From Tritonibacter aquimaris (lineage in GTDB: Bacteria > Pseudomonadota > Alphaproteobacteria > Rhodobacterales > Rhodobacteraceae), in contig NZ_WIXK01000001.1 in assembly GCF_009617595.1 (NCBI RefSeq), positions 496,001-560,000 of the forward strand: DNA of 64,000 nt, in the 5' to 3' direction. Made by a program: the position numbers and the translations under genes. The notes below the pieces were generated by a model, which had not been told where the DNA came from, did no database searches, and saw only the letters and a program-made list of their open reading frames with translations. Shown piece after piece: positions 7,999 through 16,204 of this stretch. Positions within the stretch are counted from its first letter, which is position 1. Every line of letters starts with the position of its first letter.

Positions 7999-8568
7999 AT
8001 GGCAGAAACCAAACAGGACCGGTTTAGCCGGCGAGCAATCTTGGGTGCATTTGCGGCAACAGCGGTTGCAGCGGCTCCAACTTTTTCTAACGCAGCGGGT
8101 TTTCTGCGCGGTGCCGGTGATATCCGACGCATCCGCATGTACTCAGGCCGCACCGGCGAGCGCCTCGATATGATCTATTGGATCGAAGGCGAATACATCA
8201 AAGACGCCCTGAAAGAAGTGAATCACTTCATGCGTGACTGGCGCACCGATCAGGTTATATCGGTGGATCTGCGCACGATCGATATCATGACAGCCTCCCA
8301 CAACCTTTTGGATGTGAGCGAACCCTACTTGCTATTGTCGGGCTATCGCAGCCCTCAGACCAACGCAATGTTGCGCCGCCGGTCCCGCGGTGTGGCGAAG
8401 AACTCTTTGCACATGCAGGGTAAAGCTGCGGATCTGCGTCTGGCGACACGTTCGGTTTCCCAAATGGCGGCAGCTGCACAATCTTGCCGTGCCGGTGGCG
8501 TTGGCAGATACCATGGCTCCAACTTTGTGCATATGGATTGTGGTGTGGTGCGTAGCTGGCGCGGTTGA
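7999..8568 (+). CDS. MepK/YcbK-like murein endopeptidase (DUF882, peptidase M15 family)
   Basis: A 189-residue protein with a twin-arginine signal (FSRRAILGAFAATAVAAAP), so it is probably exported folded. The M15 metal-site motifs are present: SLHMQGKAADL (His and Asp ligands) and FVHMDCG (second His). The LLSGYRSPQTN segment is typical of the family. E. coli MepK (YcbK) cleaves meso-Dap-meso-Dap (3-3) bridges. Being divergent from a 3-3 cross-linking transpeptidase, it probably balances that enzyme; this is inference. It is followed by its own terminator. Confidence 0.85.
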   Translation: MAETKQDRFSRRAILGAFAATAVAAAPTFSNAAGFLRGAGDIRRIRMYSGRTGERLDMIYWIEGEYIKDALKEVNHFMRDWRTDQVISVDLRTIDIMTASHNLLDVSEPYLLLSGYRSPQTNAMLRRRSRGVAKNSLHMQGKAADLRLATRSVSQMAAAAQSCRAGGVGRYHGSNFVHMDCGVVRSWRG

Positions 8569-8589
8569 TCCAGACAGAAATTTGCCAAG

Positions 8590-8620
8590 ACCCCGTGATC
8601 CGGTCCCGGGGTTTATTTTT
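8590..8620 (+). terminator. Terminator of the MepK-like gene
   Basis: ACCCCG...CGGGGT hairpin, then TTATTTTT on the + strand. Confidence 0.7.
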
Positions 8621-8713
8621 GCGCATGAGCCCAGTTGTATCAAGCGTAGCACTCTTTGCAGAAACACGCATTTTCCCGTTGCAGTGACAGGCAGGCAAAG
8701 CTATACCGCGCAG

Positions 8714-8794
<81 letters not shown>

Positions 8795-8893
8795 TAAAAT
8801 CAATCACTTATGAAAACGCCGACCCGCATGTATATGGTACATGTAACAGGTGCTGTTTGTGGTGAATAGATATAACGCCAGCTTGAACGATAA

Positions 8894-8933
8894 AAGCCAG
8901 GCTAAGGGGGCCTTGTCGGCCGCCGCCTGGCTT
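8894..8933 (-). terminator. Hairpin after the DJ-1-like gene, probable terminator
   Basis: A perfect 9-bp stem AAGCCAGGC/GCCTGGCTT with a 22-base loop. On the minus strand it is followed only by a short T run (TTTTA), so termination is plausible but weak. The stop codon of the leftward gene lies 24 bases upstream. Confidence 0.5.
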
Positions 8934-8956
8934 GATTTCATCGCGTTTATAGAGGT

Positions 8957-9613
8957 TTAGGAATTGGCTTCATGATAAGCGCGTACAAGGCGCGGGAAAT
9001 ACAGCAGCTCTGAGATTTCTTGTGCTTTGTCTTCACCGGACACTTTTTCCAGCAGTTTGAACGCGGCTGCACAGCTCACCATAGGGCCATTGCTGGTGAT
9101 CACGTTCTTGTCGACCACAACCGTTTCATTAATGTCGATGTTGATCGATGGGTGGTTCAGTTTCAGCCAGATTTCACCGCCGGGATAAGTGGTCGCGCGC
9201 ACGCCTTTCAGAAACCCCGCGTCATCCGCCAGCACGCTGTCCATATCGTAGCTGCTGCCCACCAGAATGGCTTCAAGCTCAGGCGCGTTGTCGACACTAT
9301 ATTCGGCTGCAATCATCAGGCCTTCGTGGGTTTTAATCAGGCCTGCTTTGGTCGCGATGGTGACGATTTCCACATCTTCAATCACCTCATTGGTGATTGC
9401 TGCGCCAAAAACCTCAAGCGGAGCGGTCACGTCACTGGTGAGGTTGCTGTCAAACAGCATGACGCCAATGCGGAAGGTGTCATCTTCGTCGGCCTGGGCT
9501 GATGTGCCCATCAGCGTCGTCAAACCCGCCATCACAAAAGCCATGGTTTTTGCAAGCGACAGCAGCGAACCTGCACCAAATACATTACGGGAGGTTTGGT
9601 CTGGAATGTTCAT
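8957..9613 (-). CDS. DJ-1/PfpI-like exported protein, apparently lacking the nucleophile elbow
   Basis: A 218-residue protein; the ATG at 9613 has GGAG six bases upstream. A hydrophobic stretch (TMAFVMAGLTTLMGTSAQA) serves as signal peptide. The fold markers are RIGVMLFDSNLTSDVTAPLEVFG at the start and FLKGVRATTYPGGE, VVVDKNVITSNG later. In this family a segment with the catalytic Cys (usually near C-x-G-A) stands between the GSSYDMDSVL strand and the AGLLDG-RATT segment. Here the two are almost directly joined, so about 25-30 residues including the cysteine appear missing. The reading frame is intact. It may be a non-catalytic derivative. It stands alone. Confidence 0.65.
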   Translation of the reverse strand: MNIPDQTSRNVFGAGSLLSLAKTMAFVMAGLTTLMGTSAQADEDDTFRIGVMLFDSNLTSDVTAPLEVFGAAITNEVIEDVEIVTIATKAGLIKTHEGLMIAAEYSVDNAPELEAILVGSSYDMDSVLADDAGFLKGVRATTYPGGEIWLKLNHPSINIDINETVVVDKNVITSNGPMVSCAAAFKLLEKVSGEDKAQEISELLYFPRLVRAYHEANS

Positions 9614-10052
9614 AATATGCTCCAAAGTTTTTTGCCTTCTTGGGGAGCATTCCCCGAAGGTATCACAATGGATGAGACCAAAAACCGTATATGTATAGGT
9701 CGCTGGAAGTCACGAGAGAGTGACGAATTTCGGGCCGGAAAATTCGATTTTGGCAAAAGTAACCAAAGGTTTTTTTCGCAAGCTCACCGTTTCAAGGGGT
9801 TGCCAGCTGTAACGGTAACCGTGAAAGCGTCGTTTGTTGGCGGATCTTTACAAATTCACAGCTCAAATCGCGGTGCGCAGTTTCTGTGTTTGCACGCGCA
9901 ACTGGATATCAGAGTGGCATCACGATCTTCCGTGATGGTTTGGACCTTTTGATGGCACTCTCAAAGGTTGGATTTGAATGGAAAATAAAAGAGATGCCGA
10001 CTGCGAAAGAGATTCGGCGCTGCGCAGGCCCCTGCCCGCGCAGCATTTAAGC
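9614..10052. other. Intergenic region between sufS and the DJ-1-like gene
   Basis: No convincing gene. The one long open frame on the + strand has no family features. A hairpin GCTGCGC/GCGCAGC (10019-10044) sits just past the sufS stop and may end the suf transcript, though its T run is poor. The promoter of the DJ-1-like gene should lie near 9620-9700. Confidence 0.45.
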
Positions 10053-11273
10053 TCAGCTGAGCAGCTCTTGCGCGAGCTCCAGCGCATCCACCAAAGTGTC
10101 GATTTCTTCCTTGGTGTTATATAGGCCAAAGGACGCGCGACAGGTTGCCGATACACCCAGGTGGTCCATCAATGGCCCGGCACAGTGGTGACCTGCCCGC
10201 ACGGCAACACCGCGGCGGTCCAGAATGGTGGAAATGTCATGGGCATGCGCTGCACCATTCAGGGTGAAGCTGAAAATAGCCGCCTTACCCGGTGCGTGCC
10301 CTTGAATATTCAGCCAGTTCAGCCCGGCAAATCGCGATTGTGCATAGTCGCGCAGGCTGGCTTCATGGGCGGCGATATTGTCCATCCCCAGCTCCATCAT
10401 ATAATCGAGCGCAACGCCAAGACCGATGGTCTGTACAATGCCAGGGGTGCCCGCCTCAAACTTCATCGGTGGATCATTGTAGATCACCGCGTCTTTGCTG
10501 ACCTCCTTGATCATATCACCGCCGCCGATAAAGGGTCGCATCTCGGCCATACGTTCCGGACGGATGTAGATCGCACCAGAGCTGGATGGACCATAGAGTT
10601 TGTGCCCGGTGATCGCGTAGAAATCACACCCGATGTCTTGTACATCCACGGGCATATGCACCGCGCCCTGTGAGCCATCCACCAACACTGGAACCCCAAG
10701 GGCCTGTGCGCCAGCGGTGATGGATTTTACATCAACAACCGTTCCCAACACATTGGAACATTGAGTAATTGCCACGAGTTTTGTCTTTGGAGTGATCGCG
10801 TCGAGCACCTTTTGCGGATCAAGGCTGCCATCCGCATCCACATCCACCCATTTCAGCACGACCCCTTTGCGTTCGCGCAGGAAATGCCAGGGCACGATAT
10901 TGGCGTGGTGCTCCATGACGGACAAAAGGATTTCATCGCCTGCTTCAAGACGTGGCATCGCCCAGCCGTAAGCCACCAAATTGATGCCTTCGGTGGTGCC
11001 GGAGTTCAGAACGATATGATCTTCGTGAGCGGCGTTCAAAAACCGCGCGATAGTGCCACGGACGCTTTCATATTTCTCGGTTGCGAGATTAGAAAGATAG
11101 TGCAAGCCACGGTGAACATTGGAATATTCCTCTGCATACGCCGTGGTGGTTGCATCAATCACCGCCTTGGGTTTTTGTGCCGAGGCCCCGTTATCAAGAT
11201 AGGTCAGGGGTTTGCCGTTTACTTCGCGCGACAGGATCGGGAAGTCGGAGCGGATTTTTTCAATATCATACAT
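10053..11273 (-). CDS. sufS: Type II cysteine desulfurase SufS
   Basis: A 406-residue PLP enzyme; the start at 11273 (MYDIEKIRSDFPIL) follows GGGG. PLP lysine in ITGHKLYGPSS; active-site Cys in RAGHHCAGPLM; the ending RASFGLYNTKEEID is typical of the SufS/CsdA class. It takes sulfur from cysteine and hands it to the SufBCD scaffold, usually by way of SufE or SufU. Neither partner is encoded in this operon. It is the last gene of the operon, 4 bases after the second YIP1-like gene. The operon also has a type I desulfurase near its start, so two different desulfurases are co-transcribed. Confidence 0.95.
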   Translation of the reverse strand: MYDIEKIRSDFPILSREVNGKPLTYLDNGASAQKPKAVIDATTTAYAEEYSNVHRGLHYLSNLATEKYESVRGTIARFLNAAHEDHIVLNSGTTEGINLVAYGWAMPRLEAGDEILLSVMEHHANIVPWHFLRERKGVVLKWVDVDADGSLDPQKVLDAITPKTKLVAITQCSNVLGTVVDVKSITAGAQALGVPVLVDGSQGAVHMPVDVQDIGCDFYAITGHKLYGPSSSGAIYIRPERMAEMRPFIGGGDMIKEVSKDAVIYNDPPMKFEAGTPGIVQTIGLGVALDYMMELGMDNIAAHEASLRDYAQSRFAGLNWLNIQGHAPGKAAIFSFTLNGAAHAHDISTILDRRGVAVRAGHHCAGPLMDHLGVSATCRASFGLYNTKEEIDTLVDALELAQELLS

Positions 11274-11277
11274 GGAT

Positions 11278-11847
11278 TTACCCCAGAGTATTCGGCATAA
11301 ACGACTGCCCAAAAATCGAAATGGCAACGATGATCGCAAGCGCACTCAGCACCATCACTCCCAATGCGCGCCACAATGATCCCAGCTTATGTGCTGCGTT
11401 GATAAAATGCAGCGATACAAACAGCGCATAAAGCGACACGCCAATGCCAAGCGTGCCCGAAAGAGCTGGAGACACCAGAGAGACCACGATCAATGCCGCC
11501 AAAGCGAAGACCTGAACAAAGTTCACCCATGTCAGGCAAGCGAGCACTGTTGAGAAGGTTCCGATGCCGTTGAGGAAACGGCCGCAAATCGTTGCTGCGC
11601 AAGCAAAAACCAATATGATAAGCGTGTTGGCGACAAGGTGGTTGACCGGTGTCACATTCACCGTAAGAAACTGCATCTGTTGCGGGAACAGCAAAGATTG
11701 CAGCGCAAACAGCGCGGTTCCCAACACCTGAACCAAGGCAAAGCCCGTCCACAGGACTTCGCGGTTTGGCTGAATGGCAGAAATTTCAGCTGCTGCCTCA
11801 GCGGGATTGAGAACGGTTTTCCAAATCAAATCGCCCCAGGGTTTCAT
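11278..11847 (-). CDS. YIP1-family membrane protein (second of a pair)
   Basis: A 189-residue integral membrane protein with about five hydrophobic segments (GFALVQVLGTALFALQSLLF, LVANTLIILVFACAATICG, VLACLTWVNFVQVFALAALIV, then two more). After the N-terminus comes an amphipathic TVLNPAEAAAEISAI segment seen in YIP1 family proteins (Pfam Yip1). Bacterial members have no settled function. Its ATG overlaps the stop of the preceding gene (ATGA), so translation is coupled, and sufS starts 4 bases after its stop. Being locked between sufD and sufS implies a link to Fe-S assembly or iron stress, but no mechanism is known. Confidence 0.7.
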   Translation of the reverse strand: MKPWGDLIWKTVLNPAEAAAEISAIQPNREVLWTGFALVQVLGTALFALQSLLFPQQMQFLTVNVTPVNHLVANTLIILVFACAATICGRFLNGIGTFSTVLACLTWVNFVQVFALAALIVVSLVSPALSGTLGIGVSLYALFVSLHFINAAHKLGSLWRALGVMVLSALAIIVAISIFGQSFMPNTLG

Positions 11848-12332
11848 GATTTATTGCTCCAATAGCAGACCTTTAGACCTGTCATCAGAAACCACAAAAC
11901 CGCAGCCAACCACAATGCTCCGACTAGATTTAGTGCGGTCCCTGCGCCAATAAACCCTGCTACTAGCCCATGCAGCAGCATCAACGGAGTGCTGGCCATC
12001 ATCGCCCAGAACAGCGCAATGCGGGCACGGTAACCGTGACCTTGGCCACCAAACGCGCGCGCCAAAAGGTGGAACACAAAGGCGAGGCTGTACAGCAGCA
12101 ACGGCAAAATGAACATCAACGCCATCAGGGATCCGCCCATGAGCGAAGAAAGTTCCTGATCGTTGATATGGGCAATGCGCGCAAGCTTGGGCATCTGCGC
12201 GATAAACATAATGGCGCAACTGCCCATGGCCAGTGCCACCAGGCGATCTTCACGCGGACCCGCTGCAAGCAGCCGCGCGATGACTTTGCGCGGCTGCCTG
12301 TAGGTGGCAAGGATTTCGGTCGTAATAGCCAT
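11844..12332 (-). CDS. YIP1-family membrane protein (first of a pair)
   Basis: A 162-residue protein with four likely membrane segments (ALAMGSCAIMFIAQM, LMALMFILPLLLYSLAFVFH, FWAMMASTPLMLLHGLVAGFI, LNLVGALWLAAVLWFLMTG). The N-terminus (TEILATYRQPRKVIARLLAAG) resembles the start of YIP1-like proteins and of its neighbour (about LTYRQPR/LNPAEAA). Its ATG overlaps the sufD stop as ATGA, and its own stop overlaps the next start in the same way. Both members are therefore translated in step with SufD. Function unknown. Confidence 0.7.
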   Translation of the reverse strand: MAITTEILATYRQPRKVIARLLAAGPREDRLVALAMGSCAIMFIAQMPKLARIAHINDQELSSLMGGSLMALMFILPLLLYSLAFVFHLLARAFGGQGHGYRARIALFWAMMASTPLMLLHGLVAGFIGAGTALNLVGALWLAAVLWFLMTGLKVCYWSNKS

Positions 12333-13612
12333 CAGCGACGACGCGACAACCAGCTTTGCAGGCGGTCAACCAGCGTTTCGCCAATCTCTTCGTTCTCGAT
12401 CTCTTCAATTGCTTCTGCAAGGAAGGCGAGCGTCAAAAGATCGGTTGCTTCAGCCGCTGGCACACCGCGCGAGCGCAGGTAAAACAGCCCCTCTTCGTCG
12501 ATCGCACCAGAGGTGGACCCATGCGAACAGGCCACGTCATCGGCGTAGATTTCTAGCTCAGGCTTGGCAAGAAACTGACTGTCGTCATCCAGCAGCAGAG
12601 ACTGAGAAATCTGATATCCATCAGTCTTTTGCGCGCCTTCCTTAACTAGGATCTTACCTTGGAATACGCCGGTTGCACCGTTGCGCAGAACCTTTTTGAA
12701 AACCTGACGGCTTTCACAGTTGACCGCATCATGGGTGATAAACACCGTGTCGTCGTGGAGGAAATCACCATCACCAACACAGGCGCCCGCCACATGGGCC
12801 GCAGCGTCATCGCCGGTCAGTTCAACCACATGTTCATTGCGGGTGAGCACGCCGTTCACTGTCAGGGTAAAGGTCTTATAAACAGACTCGGTGCCAAGAC
12901 GCGCAAACATATGGGTCGAGGCGCGGCGTTCATGATCGCGCCCCTGCGCCCGAACGTGATGCAGCGTGCCTTTGTCGGCAATCTCCACCTCGGTCACGTT
13001 GTTGAAACGTGAGGCTGCAGGCCCGTTTTCCAGAATGGTCGCCTCGGCATCGCTGTCTACACGGATCACATGGTGCAGATAGGCGTCCGAGGTTTCGCTT
13101 TCATGGCGATAGACCAGGTTGATCGGCTTCGACGGCTTGCCAGTGACGTGGATCACCACGCCATCGGCGGCATAGGCCGTGTTCAGCGCTGCAAGCGGGC
13201 GTTCAACCGGGGTCTGGCCCCGCGCTTCGAGCACACCATAAAGATCTTTTGACCAGTGGATGTCTTTTTGCGCAACATCTACCAGACGCTCGATGGTGAC
13301 ACCGTCCAGCGCAAGATCATCAGAGGCTTCCGCATCAAATACGCCATCGACAAAGACAATTTTAACACTGTCGAAATGGTCAAACAGCGGCGCTTCGCCA
13401 GAGACAAACACCTCTGCCTTGGGCGCTTCGGCCTCCACCAGCGATGTTGGCGTCGTGTATTTCCAGTATTCGTCACGGCGATGCGGCAGGCCCATAGTCT
13501 GAACCCGCGCAACGGCTGCGGCACGGGCGGATTGCAGCAGCCCACCCTCTGGCATGGTCAGCGCGTCAAGACGCGCTTCCGTTGCTGATTGCTTCAACTT
13601 TGGCAGGGCCAT
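12332..13612 (-). CDS. sufD: Fe-S cluster assembly protein SufD
   Basis: A 426-residue SufB/SufD-type beta-helix protein: N-terminal helical part with RRDEYWKYTTPTSL, then core motifs ILENGPAASRFNNVTEVEI, GDGDFLHDDTVFITHDAVNC, and the C-terminal signature SHGSTSGAIDEEGLFYLRSRG with the His implicated in cluster assembly at the SufB-SufD interface. It works in the SufBC2D scaffold. The start overlaps the sufC stop (TAATG). Length is typical. Confidence 0.95.
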   Translation of the reverse strand: MALPKLKQSATEARLDALTMPEGGLLQSARAAAVARVQTMGLPHRRDEYWKYTTPTSLVEAEAPKAEVFVSGEAPLFDHFDSVKIVFVDGVFDAEASDDLALDGVTIERLVDVAQKDIHWSKDLYGVLEARGQTPVERPLAALNTAYAADGVVIHVTGKPSKPINLVYRHESETSDAYLHHVIRVDSDAEATILENGPAASRFNNVTEVEIADKGTLHHVRAQGRDHERRASTHMFARLGTESVYKTFTLTVNGVLTRNEHVVELTGDDAAAHVAGACVGDGDFLHDDTVFITHDAVNCESRQVFKKVLRNGATGVFQGKILVKEGAQKTDGYQISQSLLLDDDSQFLAKPELEIYADDVACSHGSTSGAIDEEGLFYLRSRGVPAAEATDLLTLAFLAEAIEEIENEEIGETLVDRLQSWLSRRR

Positions 13613-14367
13613 TATGCGTTCTCCGCGAGGATGTCGGCATAGCCGTTGTTTTCAACTTCAAGCGCCAGCTCGGGGCCGCCGGTTTTGATGATACGGCCAT
13701 CCGCCATGATGTGCACAACGTCTGGTTTGATGTGGTCAAGCAGACGCTGATAGTGGGTGATCACCAGGAAGCCACGGCCTTCGTCGCGCAGTGCGTTGAC
13801 ACCTTCGGACACTAGTTTCATCGCGTCAACGTCAAGACCGGAGTCGGTCTCGTCCAGGATGCACATCTTTGGCTCAAGCATGGCCATCTGCAGGATTTCG
13901 TTACGCTTTTTCTCACCGCCGGAAAAGCCAACATTGACCGGACGCTTCAGCATGTCGGCGTCGATTTTCAGCGTTTTGGCTTTTTCGCGCACAACTTTCA
14001 GGAAGTCACCAGCAGAGAGCTCTTCTTCACCGCGCGCTTTGCGCTGAGCGTTTACAGCGGTGCGCAGGAAGGTCATGTTGCCAACGCCGGGGATTTCAAC
14101 CGGGTATTGGAACGCAAGGAACAGGCCCAGTGCGGCGCGCTCTTCGGCTTCCAGCTCCAGCAGTTCTTCGCCGCCAAGGGTTGCTTCACCTTCGGTGACT
14201 TCATAGCCGTCACGGCCAGAAAGCACATAAGACAGCGTGGATTTGCCTGAGCCGTTCGGGCCCATGATCGCGTGGACCTTGCCCGCTTCTACGGTCAGGT
14301 TCACACCTTTGAGGATCTGCTTGTCCTCTTCTTCAAGTTTGACGTGCAGGTTTTTGATTTCGAGCAT
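13612..14367 (-). CDS. sufC: Fe-S cluster assembly ATPase SufC
   Basis: A 251-residue ABC-type ATPase without membrane domains. Walker A GPNGSGKST, Q-loop in FLAFQYPVEIPG, signature SGGEKKRNE, Walker B CILDETDSGLD, switch His in VITHYQRLL. The unusual SGGEKKRNE signature and the DSGLD ending identify SufC rather than a transporter ATPase. It drives conformational change in SufBC2D. The 246-base gap before it holds a small dyad (GCACG/CGTGC at 14432-14447) and a hairpin (CTGTCC/GGACAG at 14540-14564), and may contain an internal promoter or processing site. Confidence 0.96.
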   Translation of the reverse strand: MLEIKNLHVKLEEEDKQILKGVNLTVEAGKVHAIMGPNGSGKSTLSYVLSGRDGYEVTEGEATLGGEELLELEAEERAALGLFLAFQYPVEIPGVGNMTFLRTAVNAQRKARGEEELSAGDFLKVVREKAKTLKIDADMLKRPVNVGFSGGEKKRNEILQMAMLEPKMCILDETDSGLDVDAMKLVSEGVNALRDEGRGFLVITHYQRLLDHIKPDVVHIMADGRIIKTGGPELALEVENNGYADILAENA

Positions 14368-14613
14368 TTTTAAACCTCGTATTTTGACTGTTTGGGCTGT
14401 GTCGTTTGCGACAGCAGCGGCATGGCTAAACGCACGATTTGACGTGCAAAAAGAATTCCGGCAGCTCTGAGCGGGCGGAAGGTTTCGGTGTCTGAGTGAA
14501 GATCAGATTGGGGGCTGCACATCGCAAGCGCAGCTTCATCTGTCCCGCGCGCTGCGCAGGACAGCTGTGGGAGCGGCAGTTTACGCTGCCCCTGCCCGGT
14601 CCGTTGAGGAAAC

Positions 14614-15156
14614 TCAGTTTCGGTAAACAACCTTTGGGGTGACAAAGCTGGCAGGATCATAATCTGAATGCTCCGTGCTCCAGCGGATATATCGCACCCC
14701 GACAAAGATTGATTTTTGCTCTGCATTCAGCTGCTGATGGCGCACCCAATCGCCCGACAATGCGACCGACATCTGATGCGGTGCCCAGAACGCAAGATTG
14801 TGTATCCCAAGGGCAAGTATCAATATGCCGAACTGCTGAGAGATCACGTTGGACAGATTGTGCACATCGTTGAGTTTGTTCCAGACCCAGCTGCACAACA
14901 CCGCAGCGGCGATGTCGAGAAAGAACAGCAGTTCGCTTCCCTCTAGCGTCAGCCCGAGGGCTTGGACGCGCAGGGCTTTGATACAGAACAGGAACAACAG
15001 GCCGCTGATCAGGCCAAACGTAACGTCGAGCACACGCAGGAACAGGCTGCGTTTCTTGACGATAGGTTCGGGATTGGCCTGGTAGGTTTGAAGCGGATTT
15101 TCTTTTGCAATGCGGTTGAGACGCCGCTGAAAGGCGTCGTTGGATTCGGAGGTCAT
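14614..15156 (-). CDS. Membrane protein of the suf operon, paralogue of the 15662-16201 product
   Basis: A 180-residue protein of unknown function. Soluble basic N-terminus (FQRRLNRIAKENPLQTYQ), then three hydrophobic segments (VTFGLISGLLFLFCIKAL, LLFFLDIAAAVLCSWVW, FGILILALGIHNLAFWAP), then a short tail ending VTPKVVYRN. The NRL-RI start, the HNLAFWAP motif, the aspartate and alanines of the second segment, and the VVYRN end are shared with the other membrane protein across ybjQ, so the two arose by duplication. It lies between ybjQ and sufC on the operon strand. Confidence 0.75.
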   Translation of the reverse strand: MTSESNDAFQRRLNRIAKENPLQTYQANPEPIVKKRSLFLRVLDVTFGLISGLLFLFCIKALRVQALGLTLEGSELLFFLDIAAAVLCSWVWNKLNDVHNLSNVISQQFGILILALGIHNLAFWAPHQMSVALSGDWVRHQQLNAEQKSIFVGVRYIRWSTEHSDYDPASFVTPKVVYRN

Positions 15157-15283
15157 TAAAATTGCCCATATAAAAATACTCGAACAATTTTAACGTGTGA
15201 TTGATTCCATCAGTAATCACAAGGCGTGTTTCCCCGCCTTGTGCATAGTGCTGCATAAAATCAACCGAACCCAGCATCATTGT

Positions 15284-15598
15284 TTATCCCAGAACCACGG
15301 CGGTGCCGCTTGCTGATACCATCAGCATGGATTGCCCAACCACTTCATAGTCGAGATCAACACCAACCACCGCATTGGCCCCTTTGGTGCGCGCACGCTC
15401 TTCCAGTTCCGCCAGTGCGGTTTCGCGTGCGTCCTGTAGCTTGCTTTCATATGCGCCGGAGCGGCCGCCGACGATGTCGGTGATGGAGGCAAAGACATCG
15501 CGCACCACATTGGCCCCCATGATCGCTTCACCGACCACGATGCCTTTGTATTCAGAAATTTGATAGCCTTCGACGGAGTTTGTAGTCGTGACAATCAT
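15284..15598 (-). CDS. YbjQ / UPF0145 family protein
   Basis: A 104-residue protein with the whole UPF0145 pattern: [31 protein letters not shown], then [29 protein letters not shown] and a hydrophobic end VSASGTAV. YbjQ proteins form pentamers, are often called heavy-metal-binding, and have no proven function. It is set inside the suf operon between two paralogous membrane proteins. Whether it handles metal for Fe-S assembly is open. Confidence 0.88.
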   Translation of the reverse strand: MIVTTTNSVEGYQISEYKGIVVGEAIMGANVVRDVFASITDIVGGRSGAYESKLQDARETALAELEERARTKGANAVVGVDLDYEVVGQSMLMVSASGTAVVLG

Positions 15599-15661
15599 CG
15601 TGCAAATCTCTCGTTGCTTGACATGTTTGGCCTGTGCTGGCGCTGCATGACAGAGTTGGTT

Positions 15662-16201
15662 TCAGTTGCGGTAGACGACCTGAGGTACAGTTTGCTCAGG
15701 TGTCACGGGTTTTTTAGGCCCGATTTCAACATATTGGACCATGATCCAAATTGAGTTCGGAACGGTGTCCTGTTGCTGCTGGAATACCCATGCTGGTGAA
15801 AACGCCGCCGACATCATCCGGGGTGCCCAGAAAGCCAGATTGTGCATCATCATCACCATCAGGAATACACCAACCCCCTGTGCCGCCTTGAATTCAGCAT
15901 CGTGGAGCTTGAAGATTTCCTTGATCGCCAAACAGGCCACGATGGCAATTCCCGCGTCCATCAGGAATGCAACCGGCCCGCCTATCTCACCTTCGCCGGT
16001 AAGATGAAACCGCACGTATCGCACCAAGGCCACGGTAAGGATCCCAGACAGCAGTGCTCCAATCAGACTAAGTGCATAAAGCCCACGTGAGCCTTTGCTC
16101 AAAGCGCCTGATTTCGGCCGCTTGGCCTGCCGCATCTCCTGATCCGCCTCGTGACGGGTGGAGATACGGCTCAGCCGGTTCTGGAAATCCTCATTTGGCA
16201 T
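15662..16201 (-). CDS. Membrane protein of the suf operon, paralogue of the 14614-15156 product
   Basis: A 179-residue protein beginning FQNRLSRISTRHEADQE, with three hydrophobic segments (LYALSLIGALLSGILTVALV, FLMDAGIAIVACLAIKEIF, GVFLMVMMMHNLAFWAP) and a tail ending VPQVVYRN. The shared HNLAFWAP and VVYRN motifs, start sequence and size make it a sister of the protein on the other side of ybjQ. Its ATG lies 3 bases after the sufB stop, so it is tightly coupled to SufB. No known family was recognised. Confidence 0.75.
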   Translation of the reverse strand: MPNEDFQNRLSRISTRHEADQEMRQAKRPKSGALSKGSRGLYALSLIGALLSGILTVALVRYVRFHLTGEGEIGGPVAFLMDAGIAIVACLAIKEIFKLHDAEFKAAQGVGVFLMVMMMHNLAFWAPRMMSAAFSPAWVFQQQQDTVPNSIWIMVQYVEIGPKKPVTPEQTVPQVVYRN

Positions 16202-16204
16202 GGG

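Noticed and set aside
8827-8843. CATGTA/TACATG dyad after tRNA-Arg as a phage attachment or operator site
   Set aside because: Short, no partner copy and no gene context supporting it.
9596-9952. 118-codon + strand open frame upstream of the DJ-1-like gene
   Set aside because: Overlaps the leader and start of that gene and shows no signal, domain or codon pattern of a real protein.
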